A stretch of DNA of 64,000 nucleotides, from contig CAZRJC010000007.1 in the NCBI GenBank assembly GCA_964600385.1, positions 1-64,000 of the forward strand, written 5' to 3'. The first letter of the stretch is position 1. Every line of letters begins with the position of its first letter. Positions 8,949 to 16,454 of the stretch are shown here, piece by piece. The position numbers were made by a program, and so were the translations under genes. Below the pieces are notes generated by a model that worked only from the letters and a program-made list of their open reading frames with translations, was not told where the DNA came from and searched no databases. Source of the DNA: DMER64 sp964600385. Lineage in GTDB: Bacteria; Bacteroidota; Bacteroidia; Bacteroidales; UBA932.

Positions 8949-8956
8949 TATCTTTG
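8949..8956 (+). promoter_or_regulatory. -7 element for dnaX, 6 nt before the ATG
   Basis: TATCTTTG matches TAnnTTTG exactly and ends 6 nt before the dnaX ATG at 8963. Transcription would start at or within a few bases of the start codon, predicting a leaderless or nearly leaderless mRNA. Confidence 0.6.
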
Positions 8957-8962
8957 CACGAT

Positions 8963-10735
8963 ATGGATCAATTTGTCGTATCTGCCAGAAAGTATCGCCC
9001 ACAGCAATTCGATTCGGTTGTTGATCAGGGAAATATAGTTGCCACATTAAAAAACGCCATTCTGCGCCGCCAGTTGGCTCATGCTTATCTTTTCTGCGGG
9101 CCGCGGGGCGTGGGCAAGACCACCTGCGCACGCATTTTTGCCAAAACCATCAATTGCTTCAATCCCACAAAAGACATGGAAGCATGCGGCGAATGCGAAT
9201 CCTGCAAATCATTCGCAGAAGGGCGCTCCTACTGCATTCACGAACTCGATGCCGCGTCTAACAACTCGGTTGACGACATACGGGAGCTCATAGACAAAGT
9301 GCGCATACCTCCGCAGATAGGCAATTACAGCGTCTATATCATAGATGAGGTACATATGCTGTCCCAGGCAGCTTTCAACGCCTTCCTCAAAACCCTGGAA
9401 GAACCGCCTGCTTATGCCCTATTTATTCTGGCCACAACAGAGAAACATAAAGTTCTCCCTACAATCCTGTCCCGTTGCCAGGTATTCGATTTCAACAGAA
9501 TAAGCATAAAAGCCATGGTGCCGTACCTTGCATCGGTGGCAGAAAAGGAAGAGGTTTCCGTGAGTGCCGAGGCCCTGCACGTGATCGCTCAAAAGGCCGA
9601 CGGAGCCATGAGGGATGCCCTTACGTTGCTGGACCAGTGTATTGCGGTGTGCGGTAAAGAAGTCTCATATGCCCAGGTAATCTCGAACCTTAACGTACTG
9701 GATCGCGAGTATTATTTCCGGCTTACCCAAATGGCGCTGGACGGTTCATTTGACAAAATGCTCCTTCTTTTTGACGAGATACTTTCCAAGGGATTTAATG
9801 CCCTGCACTTTATTGGAGGGCTCAGTTCCCATTTCCGCGACCTTATCGTCTGCAAGCAACCGGGCAGTCTGCCCCTGCTTGAATACGGACAGGACACAGC
9901 CAACCGATTTATCAATCAGGCTGCCCTGTGTACCCTGCCGTTTCTTTTCAAGGCTCTCGCCCTGTGCAGTCAGGCCGAGGCCGGTTACAAAATCAGTAAC
10001 AATCCAAGACTTCATATTGAACTGGCCCTTATCAGGCTGAGTCAGCTGAGTACAGATAATTCCGGGCAATCAAAGGAACGATCCGTTCCCGATAAGCCTG
10101 CTGAACTACTCAAACCTGAAACTGCGACAGAGCCCAGGCCTCAACCTGCGGCAGAACCCAAGTCTCAACCTGCAGAAGTTGTGGCACAGAAGCCTGCAGC
10201 GGATGTTCCGCAACAACCCGCCGGAATACCGGAAAAAAAGAACAGTAAAAGCGTTTCCATCAAGAACCTGATTCAAAAGAACGGTCAGGCAGACAACCAT
10301 ACTCACTCCACAGCGGAAACCGCTGCTGAGATTTCCCGGGAAGATAACCAGGATAAGGAAATCACACTGGAAGACCTGGAAAAGGTAATGCCGGGTTTAC
10401 TGGCTCTTTTTGAAAACCGGCCCCATCTTGCCTCCACCCTTACCCGATGTCCTCCCACCATCATTGACGGTGTCACAATTGAGTTCAGGGTTATAAACGA
10501 ACTGCAAAAAAAATGGATTGAAGAAAGGTTTGGCATTACTATTGACAGATATCTGAGAAATGCTCTCGGGAACAGTAAGGTCTCCATGTCTCTTTCTGTT
10601 GAAGAAACCTGCACCGAACAAACCCCGCAGGAGAAATGTTATATGCCTGAAGAAAAGGCTAAGTTTATTGCCGGACAGCATCCCGAGATTGCCGCTTTGA
10701 AAAATGATTTAGATTTAAGCCTCGATGTAAGCTGA
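8963..10735 (+). CDS. dnaX: DNA polymerase III subunit gamma/tau
   Basis: Clamp-loader ATPase that loads the sliding clamp; its tau form bridges to the polymerase core. Visible motifs in the 590-residue protein: Walker A GPRGVGKTT (46-54), zinc-binding cysteines 65, 75, 78 and 81, Walker B IIDEVH (126-131) and the sensor region TILSRCQVF. A Pro/Ala/Glu-rich linker (about 375-420) joins the conserved core to a tau-specific C-terminal domain. A perfect slippery heptamer at 10234-10240 could yield a 428-residue gamma form (see separate entry). ATG at 8963 is chosen because the region before it is the -7 element. lptB follows after 11 bp. Confidence 0.96.
   Translation: MDQFVVSARKYRPQQFDSVVDQGNIVATLKNAILRRQLAHAYLFCGPRGVGKTTCARIFAKTINCFNPTKDMEACGECESCKSFAEGRSYCIHELDAASNNSVDDIRELIDKVRIPPQIGNYSVYIIDEVHMLSQAAFNAFLKTLEEPPAYALFILATTEKHKVLPTILSRCQVFDFNRISIKAMVPYLASVAEKEEVSVSAEALHVIAQKADGAMRDALTLLDQCIAVCGKEVSYAQVISNLNVLDREYYFRLTQMALDGSFDKMLLLFDEILSKGFNALHFIGGLSSHFRDLIVCKQPGSLPLLEYGQDTANRFINQAALCTLPFLFKALALCSQAEAGYKISNNPRLHIELALIRLSQLSTDNSGQSKERSVPDKPAELLKPETATEPRPQPAAEPKSQPAEVVAQKPAADVPQQPAGIPEKKNSKSVSIKNLIQKNGQADNHTHSTAETAAEISREDNQDKEITLEDLEKVMPGLLALFENRPHLASTLTRCPPTIIDGVTIEFRVINELQKKWIEERFGITIDRYLRNALGNSKVSMSLSVEETCTEQTPQEKCYMPEEKAKFIAGQHPEIAALKNDLDLSLDVS
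10234..10248 (+). other. Candidate programmed -1 frameshift site in dnaX
   Basis: In the zero frame the codons read gaA AAA AAG (heptamer 10234-10240), identical to the A AAA AAG slippery sequence used in Escherichia coli dnaX. A -1 slip gives AAA AAA GAA CAG and then TAA at 10246-10248. The product would be a 428-residue gamma-like protein lacking the tau C-terminal region. A short CCGG-AATA-CCGG hairpin (10221-10232) lies just upstream. I see no strong stem at the usual 5-9 nt downstream spacing; a CAGCGG-AAA-CCGCTG stem (10311-10325) is about 70 nt away. The run of seven A could also allow transcriptional slippage. Confidence 0.55.
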
Positions 10736-10746
10736 TTTGTGATACT

Positions 10747-11595
10747 ATGCGTTTACACTGCCAGAATTTAGTAAAGAAATACGGCCTCCGCACCGTTGTG
10801 AACGGAGTTTCCATATATGTTGACCAGGGAGAGATTGTGGGCCTTCTTGGACCGAACGGAGCCGGCAAAACCACCAGTTTCTATATGATCACCGGGCTTA
10901 TCAAGCCCAATGCGGGAAAAATATTTCTCGACAACGAAGAAATCACCGGATATCCCATGTACCGCAGAGCGCAAAAAGGGATCGGATACCTTGCCCAGGA
11001 AGCTTCTGTATTCAGAAAACTGACTGTAGAAGACAATATCATGTCTGTGATGGAGCTTTCGGAATTCACAAAAGCCCAAAGGAAAGAGCGCATGGAGCGT
11101 CTCATAGAGGAGTTTGGTCTGCAGACGGTTCGTAAAAGTTATGGGATACAGCTTTCCGGAGGTGAGAGGCGCCGGTGTGAAATTGCCCGGGCTCTTGCGC
11201 TCGATCCTAAATTCATACTTCTTGACGAACCTTTTGCGGGCGTTGACCCTATTGCAGTAGAGGATATCCAGCATATCGTTTCCCGGTTGAAGACAAAAGA
11301 CATCGGCGTGATCATCACCGACCATAATGTGCATGAAACACTGGCCATTACAGACCGTGCCTATCTGCTTTATGAAGGCAGTATCCTTGAAAGCGGAACG
11401 GCTCAGGAACTGGCAGACAATCCCGAGGTAAGACGCAAGTACCTGGGACAGAACTTTGAGCTTCGTTCCATTGTCTCTATGAATAACGGGAATAAAAAAG
11501 ACGCTGAACCTCCAAAAGAGGAGGACCCGGTACCATCTCTCTCTCTCCCCAATGACGAGTATAACCGGAAAGCCATGGAACAGGAACAACAATAG
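10747..11595 (+). CDS. lptB: LPS export ABC transporter ATP-binding protein LptB
   Basis: ATPase that powers extraction of lipopolysaccharide from the inner membrane with LptFG. Walker A GPNGAGKTT (35-43), a Q-loop region (YLAQEASVF), the signature LSGGERRR, Walker B FILLDEPFAGVDP and the H-loop TDHNVHET are all present. The LptB-type end KYLGQNF is followed by about 40 extra residues rich in charged residues and Pro, beyond the usual 240-residue length. The gene follows dnaX by 11 bp. No lptF/G/C/A is in the window. Confidence 0.93.
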   Translation: MRLHCQNLVKKYGLRTVVNGVSIYVDQGEIVGLLGPNGAGKTTSFYMITGLIKPNAGKIFLDNEEITGYPMYRRAQKGIGYLAQEASVFRKLTVEDNIMSVMELSEFTKAQRKERMERLIEEFGLQTVRKSYGIQLSGGERRRCEIARALALDPKFILLDEPFAGVDPIAVEDIQHIVSRLKTKDIGVIITDHNVHETLAITDRAYLLYEGSILESGTAQELADNPEVRRKYLGQNFELRSIVSMNNGNKKDAEPPKEEDPVPSLSLPNDEYNRKAMEQEQQ

Positions 11596-11600
11596 TTGCT

Positions 11601-12884
11601 CTAAAGAAACTTCACGCCTGCTTTTTCTATGATCTGCAAAGCCAGGTCCCTGTAATATCCAGGTATCAGGCTCCTTCTGTAACAAGCAGTCATCTGCAAA
11701 AAATCTGCTTTATTTTCTGCTTTGATTGGTTCCGCAGGAGGTGACTCCATTTTCAGGGGATTAATGGGTTTCCCGTTTTTCCAGACTCTAAAGTCGAGAT
11801 GCGGCCCGGTAGAAGAACCTGTGCTGCCAACATAACCAATCACCTCTGCCTGGGATACCCGTTTACCTACCGACAGTCCTTTTGCGAACTTTGAAAGATG
11901 CAGATAGGCAGTAGTATAAACAGAATTGTGCTTGATTCGCACCGTATTTCCCCCTCCTCTTGTATATTTTCTTTCAATCACTACCCCGTCTCCAATGCTT
12001 TGCACCGGAGTCCCGGTCGGAGCTGCATAGTCCACTCCGGTGTGAGGTCTCACTATACGTGTAATGGGATGCCGGCGTGAATAACTGAATCCCGAACTGA
12101 CCCGCGAGTAACGCAACGGAGCCTTAAGAAAGGCCTTCTGCAGATTTTCCCCCTGGATGTCCCAATATCCCGGCATGCTGTCCTGAACATACCGGAATGC
12201 CATTTGCGTCTTGCGGGAACGTGTGAACGAAGCCGCAACAATCCTGCCGGGTTCCGTTTCTTTCCCATCTAATATGTTTGCCATATAAAACACATTGAAA
12301 GCATCTCCCTTTTGCAGGCCAAAAAAATCGACCGTCCATGCATACACTTCGGACAGTGAATTTGCAATCAGTGGATTATAACCTGCATTCTGCAAATCTT
12401 CCCATAAAGAGACGGAAATAACCACCTCGGCATAACGTTCCTCAACCGTAACAGGAATCTCATACTGAGACACATAGATGCTGTCACGGAGCGCAAAGCA
12501 GATGTGAGTCCGCTCGTTTTCCTCGTATATCATGTAACCCGGATCGCCCGACTCAGGCAGGTACAGGATTGAATACATATTACCGGCCTTTAGTTTTCTC
12601 ATGTCAAAAACACCTGTTGCTTTTTGAGTCAATTCATGGATTATGCTATAATCCACTCCCCGGCGTTGAAGGATTGACGCAAAATTTTCATTTCGCTTTA
12701 TCTCGTCCTCCTCAACCTCATAATCCAATAAAGGAATTCCAAACCGATTACAATACGGTAAGGCTGCAAACGCACTGTCCTGTTGTGTTGTGCCATCTCC
12801 CGGAAGTTCTTCTGTAATTGTTCTTCCCCCCTCGCAGGAAACTAGTAAACAACAGATAATGCGCAATATACGGGTGGTTTTCAT
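11601..12884 (-). CDS. M23/LytM-domain lipoprotein with altered HxH motif
   Basis: A 427-residue envelope protein with a lipoprotein signal (lipobox LVSC, Cys17). The C-terminal LytM/M23 domain shows the first zinc pair, His281 and Asp285, in RPHTGVDYAAPTGTPVQ. The usual HLHF segment reads HLDF (His362, Leu363, Asp364), so the second His of the HxH motif is replaced by Asp. It may be a peptidoglycan endopeptidase with a variant site or a non-catalytic LytM factor of the EnvC type. The region before it (about 40-260) resembles the N-terminal part of Bacteroidota M23 proteins. It is divergent from mraZ and shares its upstream region. Confidence 0.85.
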   Translation of the reverse strand: MKTTRILRIICCLLVSCEGGRTITEELPGDGTTQQDSAFAALPYCNRFGIPLLDYEVEEDEIKRNENFASILQRRGVDYSIIHELTQKATGVFDMRKLKAGNMYSILYLPESGDPGYMIYEENERTHICFALRDSIYVSQYEIPVTVEERYAEVVISVSLWEDLQNAGYNPLIANSLSEVYAWTVDFFGLQKGDAFNVFYMANILDGKETEPGRIVAASFTRSRKTQMAFRYVQDSMPGYWDIQGENLQKAFLKAPLRYSRVSSGFSYSRRHPITRIVRPHTGVDYAAPTGTPVQSIGDGVVIERKYTRGGGNTVRIKHNSVYTTAYLHLSKFAKGLSVGKRVSQAEVIGYVGSTGSSTGPHLDFRVWKNGKPINPLKMESPPAEPIKAENKADFLQMTACYRRSLIPGYYRDLALQIIEKAGVKFL

Positions 12885-12907
12885 GGTGAAGAAATCTCTG
12901 GTTTTTA

Positions 12908-12915
12908 CAAAATTA
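12908..12915 (-). promoter_or_regulatory. -7 element for the M23 lipoprotein
   Basis: On the minus strand TAATTTTG (12915-12908) fits TAnnTTTG and ends 23 nt before the ATG at 12884. It lies 18 bp from the first TGGAAAA box of the divergent mraZ promoter, so MraZ binding could affect this gene too. Confidence 0.45.
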
Positions 12916-12933
12916 AGGTTTTTTATAAGATTG

Positions 12934-12970
12934 TGGAAAATTTTGGAACAAAATGGAAAAGAGTGGAAAA
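12934..12970 (+). promoter_or_regulatory. MraZ-type operator: four boxes spaced exactly 10 bp
   Basis: TGGAAAA occurs at 12934, 12954 and 12964 and TGGAACA at 12944, so four near-identical boxes repeat with an exact 10-bp period. MraZ from other bacteria binds TGG-containing direct repeats of this period upstream of its own gene. The boxes cover the -33 to -20 region of the mraZ promoter, the right place for autorepression of the whole dcw operon. Confidence 0.8.
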
Positions 12971-12977
12971 CTTTTCC

Positions 12978-12985
12978 TACTTTTG
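12978..12985 (+). promoter_or_regulatory. -7 element of the dcw cluster promoter
   Basis: TACTTTTG matches the Bacteroidota -7 consensus exactly. It begins 7 bp after the last TGGAAAA box and ends 24 nt before the mraZ ATG, predicting a leader of about 20 nt. Confidence 0.75.
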
Positions 12986-13009
12986 CAATAAGAATAATTT
13001 CCCTGAATC

Positions 13010-13459
13010 ATGGCAAAGTTTATTGGAGAATACAACGCGAAACTGGACGACAAAGGCCGTCTGGTATTTCCGTCGGGTCTCAAAGCTTTGGCTGAACCCG
13101 GTATTCCATTGCGCTTTGTCATTAAAAAAGACCTCTTTAGCCCCTGTCTGGAAATGTATTCCTATGAAGAATGGGAAAAGCAGTCAGAAGCCGTAAAGGC
13201 ACGCCTGAATCCTTCGTTCAACCGTGAACATGCAACACTCTGGCGTGCATACATGAGTAACAGGGCGGTAGTTGAACCTGATGAAAAAACAGGAAGAATA
13301 CTGATCCCCAAGTACCTGCTAAATATGATAGGGGTTAACCGTGAAGTCATTTTTGCCGGGAATGACTACAAAATAGAAGTATGGGCCAAAGAGTCATACC
13401 AATCGAGCCTGATTGGGGAAGATGACTACGTATCGTTGGCAGAAAAGCTCTTGTCATAG
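13010..13459 (+). CDS. mraZ: Transcriptional regulator MraZ
   Basis: A 149-residue protein with two SpoVT/AbrB-like halves: LDDKGRLVFPSGL near residue 12 and PDEKTGRILIPKYL near residue 89. In other bacteria MraZ forms a ring that binds direct repeats in its own promoter and represses the division cluster. Here four matching boxes stand at 12934-12970. It is the first gene of the dcw cluster, 12 bp before rsmH. Confidence 0.97.
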   Translation: MAKFIGEYNAKLDDKGRLVFPSGLKALAEPGIPLRFVIKKDLFSPCLEMYSYEEWEKQSEAVKARLNPSFNREHATLWRAYMSNRAVVEPDEKTGRILIPKYLLNMIGVNREVIFAGNDYKIEVWAKESYQSSLIGEDDYVSLAEKLLS

Positions 13460-13471
13460 AAAAAAGTTGAT

Positions 13472-14356
13472 ATGTGTATATACCATATACCGGTCCTTTT
13501 GCGAGAAAGTATCGCAGCGCTAGCCATAAAACCCTCCGGGGTATATGTCGATGCGACATTCGGAGGAGGTGGCCATTCCCGTGAGATTCTCAATCAACTG
13601 GGAGACGGTGGTGTATTGCTTGGTTTTGACCAGGACCCCGACACACGGGAAAACATTCCGGACGACAAGCGTTTTCAGTGGATACAGTCAAATTTCCGTT
13701 ACGTTCACAATTTCTGCAGATATAAGGGATATCCCCTGGTAGACGGCATTCTGGCCGATCTTGGCGTATCGTGGCATCAATTCGATACGGGTGAACGCGG
13801 ATTTTCTTTTCGGTTTGACAGTCCACTGGATATGAGAATGAACCGGAACTCCTCCCTGACAGCGGCTCAGGTTCTGAATAGGTATTCGCCGGAAAAACTC
13901 GAAGAGCTCTTTTTTCAGTACGCCGAGCTTTCCAACGCCCGGGCACTTGCCCGTGCCGTCGTTGCGGAGAGGGAGCTTGGAGCACTACAGACGACTGCCG
14001 ATCTTCACAGAGCCCTTGGCAATTTCATTCCCAAAGCGGGAAGCCATAAATTCCTGGCAAAAATATATCAGGCGCTCAGGATTGAAGTAAATGGTGAAAT
14101 GCAGGCTCTGGAAGGATTCCTGAGTCAGACCATTCCCCTGCTCAAGCCGGGCGGCCGACTGGTGGTCATTACCTATCACTCGCTCGAAGACCGGATGGTA
14201 AAACATTTTATCCGGCAGGCAGGCATAGACGGGCTCCTTGAACCTGTCACCAAAAAACCGGTATTGCCGTCCGAAGAAGAAATCGAAGCCAATCCCCGTG
14301 CACGCAGTGCCAAGATGAGAGCGGCAGAAAGAACGGAGGAGAGAAGCAATGGGTAG
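13472..14356 (+). CDS. rsmH: 16S rRNA (cytosine-1402-N4)-methyltransferase
   Basis: RsmH (MraW) methylates C1402 in the 16S decoding centre. The 294-residue protein starts with the family signature YHIPVLLRESIAAL. The SAM-binding loop DATFGGGGHSREIL, the LGFDQDPD segment and the C-terminal ITYHSLEDRMVKHF and NPRARSAKMRAAER blocks are all present. It overlaps the FtsL-like gene by 8 nt. Confidence 0.98.
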   Translation: MCIYHIPVLLRESIAALAIKPSGVYVDATFGGGGHSREILNQLGDGGVLLGFDQDPDTRENIPDDKRFQWIQSNFRYVHNFCRYKGYPLVDGILADLGVSWHQFDTGERGFSFRFDSPLDMRMNRNSSLTAAQVLNRYSPEKLEELFFQYAELSNARALARAVVAERELGALQTTADLHRALGNFIPKAGSHKFLAKIYQALRIEVNGEMQALEGFLSQTIPLLKPGGRLVVITYHSLEDRMVKHFIRQAGIDGLLEPVTKKPVLPSEEEIEANPRARSAKMRAAERTEERSNG

Positions 14357-14687
14357 AAAAGAGAAAGTCATATCAACTTTATTTGGAGGGCAGGCTCTTC
14401 TCAAGGGTGTCATATCAAAACACCTGAGTTTTATTCTCTTCATATTCTTGCTGCTCATTTTATACATAAGCCTGCACAATGCCGTAGAAAAAACCCTGCT
14501 CCAAAACTACAGAATGGAAAAAGAACTGCAGAACCTGCATGCCGAATATACACGCAAGGCAGCTGACCTCATGCAGTTAAGCGAAAGACAACAGATAGAA
14601 AAACAACTGGAAGCCCGCGGATCTTTATTGAAAGCACCCGTGAACCCGCCTAAATGGATAAAAAGTGGAAAAGAACCCGGCAAATAA
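14349..14687 (+). CDS. ftsL: FtsL-like divisome protein
   Basis: A 112-residue bitopic protein in the ftsL position of the dcw cluster. Basic N-terminus, one membrane helix (about 27-43, SFILFIFLLLILYISLH), then a periplasmic coiled-coil (about 45-90) rich in Glu, Lys and Leu. Sequence identity in this family is low, so the name rests on topology, length and position between rsmH and ftsI. It is expected to form a trimer with FtsQ and a FtsB partner; no ftsB is seen here. Confidence 0.8.
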   Translation: MGRKEKVISTLFGGQALLKGVISKHLSFILFIFLLLILYISLHNAVEKTLLQNYRMEKELQNLHAEYTRKAADLMQLSERQQIEKQLEARGSLLKAPVNPPKWIKSGKEPGK

Positions 14688-16449
14688 AATGATGATAGTC
14701 TATATCTGCTATCTGATCGTTGCCCTCCTGGCTATCGGTCAGATAGTGCGTTTGCAGTTCTTTTCAGACTATAAAGAGCGGCTGGATGAAATCGTGTACC
14801 GGACCATAGATGTACCGGCATACCGGGGAAGCATACTTGGATATGACGGACGGGTACTGGCCAGCACCGTGCCTTTCTATGAGATACGCATGGATTGTTC
14901 CGTAGTGGATCAAACCGTTTTTAACGAACAGATCAAAGCACTGTCAGTGGAACTGGCCTCTCTTTTCGGGGATAAATCCGCCAGGGATTACGAACAGGAG
15001 ATGAGTGAAGCCAGGAGCACTCGTAAAGCGGGTTACCGTAACATGCTCATTGGAAACAGGCTGGTCACCCATTCCGAGATGGAAAAAATGCGCACTTTCC
15101 CCATTTTCAATAAGGGCCAGTTTGAAGGAGGCTTCATCGCCAACAAGAAAGACAGACGTATTTATCCTTACGGACGTCTTGCCTACCGTACCATCGGCTA
15201 CATAAGTGAAAACGAACAGGCCGGAGTAGGTATTGAATACGCATATCATTCCTATCTGAAGGGACATCCGGGCAAACAGCGCATGCGCCGCCGTTCGGGC
15301 GACGACAAATGGGTCCCGATTGCCAACCAGCCCGACATCGCCCCCCAGGACGGTATTGATGTAGTAAGCACCCTCGATATTGAGATACAGGGTGCAGCGG
15401 AAGAGGCACTCAGAAAACAACTGGCACAGAACGAGACTTTTGAAGGAGCCACGGCCGTGGTCATGGAGGTACAGACCGGTGCCATCCGCGCCATTGTAAA
15501 CATGAAACGCATGACGGACGGATCGTACGACGAAACGTTCAATTACGCGATAAGCGAATCGACCAACCCGGGATCGACCTTTAAGGTGGCCACGCTTATT
15601 TCACTTCTGGAAGACGGATACGTAAAACTCACCGACAGTATAGATACCGGTCGTAGCGGATGGAGGTATTATGGAAAAACATTTACCGAATCGAGCGGAT
15701 CTCTGGGAACCATTTCTGTGCAACAGGCCCTGGAAAAGTCTTCTAATGTGGCCTTTGCCAAAATGGCCGTGGAGCATTACGCAACACAGGAAAAGCAGTA
15801 TATCAACCGGCTGTACAACATGAAACTGAATGAAAGGCTTAACATTGAACTCCTTGGCGAGGGTAGTGCATACATTCCTTTCCCGGGAGAGGCCGGCTGG
15901 TCCAAACTTTCCCTTCCCATGATTGCCATGGGATATGAGATGAAACTGACACCGCTCCATATCCTTACTTTTTACAATGCAATTGCCAATAACGGTAAAA
16001 TAGTCACTCCCTATTTCATTGAAGGATTCCTGCAACACGGACAGGTTGTAAGGCAATTTAACCACGCCCCGTTAAGCAGTGCCATATGTACCCCCGCCAC
16101 ATTACAGTGCGTGCATCAGGCATTGCGCGGTGTGGTGGAAAACGGTACCGCCAGAAGGATTAATGACCCGCGTTATGCCATATCGGGCAAAACGGGCACC
16201 GCACAGATCGCTTACGACGGAGGATATATACATAACGGCTACCGCAAACATCAGGCTTCGTTCGTGGGTTTTTTCCCTTCGGAATCACCCAGGTTCAGCA
16301 TGATAGTAATTCTTTACTCCAGTCCCACCCGAGGCAATTTTTACGGTGCCTCGTGGGCTGCTCCTGTATTTAAGGAGATCGCAGACCACATCTACGTAAC
16401 GCACCCTTTTTGGAACGAACCCATTGAAGCGCCACAAAAACCCAGATAA
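14665..16449 (+). CDS. ftsI: Penicillin-binding protein FtsI (septal transpeptidase)
   Basis: Class B PBP that crosslinks septal peptidoglycan with FtsW. An N-terminal membrane helix (about 10-30) is followed by a PBP dimer domain and a transpeptidase domain with Ser304-Thr-Phe-Lys307 (SxxK), Ser359-Ser-Asn361 (SxN) and Lys509-Thr-Gly (KTG). The protein ends about 85 residues after KTG, with no PASTA domain. The GTG at 14665 gives a cytoplasmic Lys-containing N-terminus; ATG at 14689, immediately after the ftsL stop, is an alternative but leaves almost nothing before the helix. murE follows after 5 bp. Confidence 0.95.
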   Translation: MEKNPANKMMIVYICYLIVALLAIGQIVRLQFFSDYKERLDEIVYRTIDVPAYRGSILGYDGRVLASTVPFYEIRMDCSVVDQTVFNEQIKALSVELASLFGDKSARDYEQEMSEARSTRKAGYRNMLIGNRLVTHSEMEKMRTFPIFNKGQFEGGFIANKKDRRIYPYGRLAYRTIGYISENEQAGVGIEYAYHSYLKGHPGKQRMRRRSGDDKWVPIANQPDIAPQDGIDVVSTLDIEIQGAAEEALRKQLAQNETFEGATAVVMEVQTGAIRAIVNMKRMTDGSYDETFNYAISESTNPGSTFKVATLISLLEDGYVKLTDSIDTGRSGWRYYGKTFTESSGSLGTISVQQALEKSSNVAFAKMAVEHYATQEKQYINRLYNMKLNERLNIELLGEGSAYIPFPGEAGWSKLSLPMIAMGYEMKLTPLHILTFYNAIANNGKIVTPYFIEGFLQHGQVVRQFNHAPLSSAICTPATLQCVHQALRGVVENGTARRINDPRYAISGKTGTAQIAYDGGYIHNGYRKHQASFVGFFPSESPRFSMIVILYSSPTRGNFYGASWAAPVFKEIADHIYVTHPFWNEPIEAPQKPR

Positions 16450-16454
16450 GCATC

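Noticed and set aside
10768..11685. 305-codon open frame on the minus strand across lptB
   Set aside because: Shadow of lptB, whose motifs are all intact; the antisense translation shows no family features.
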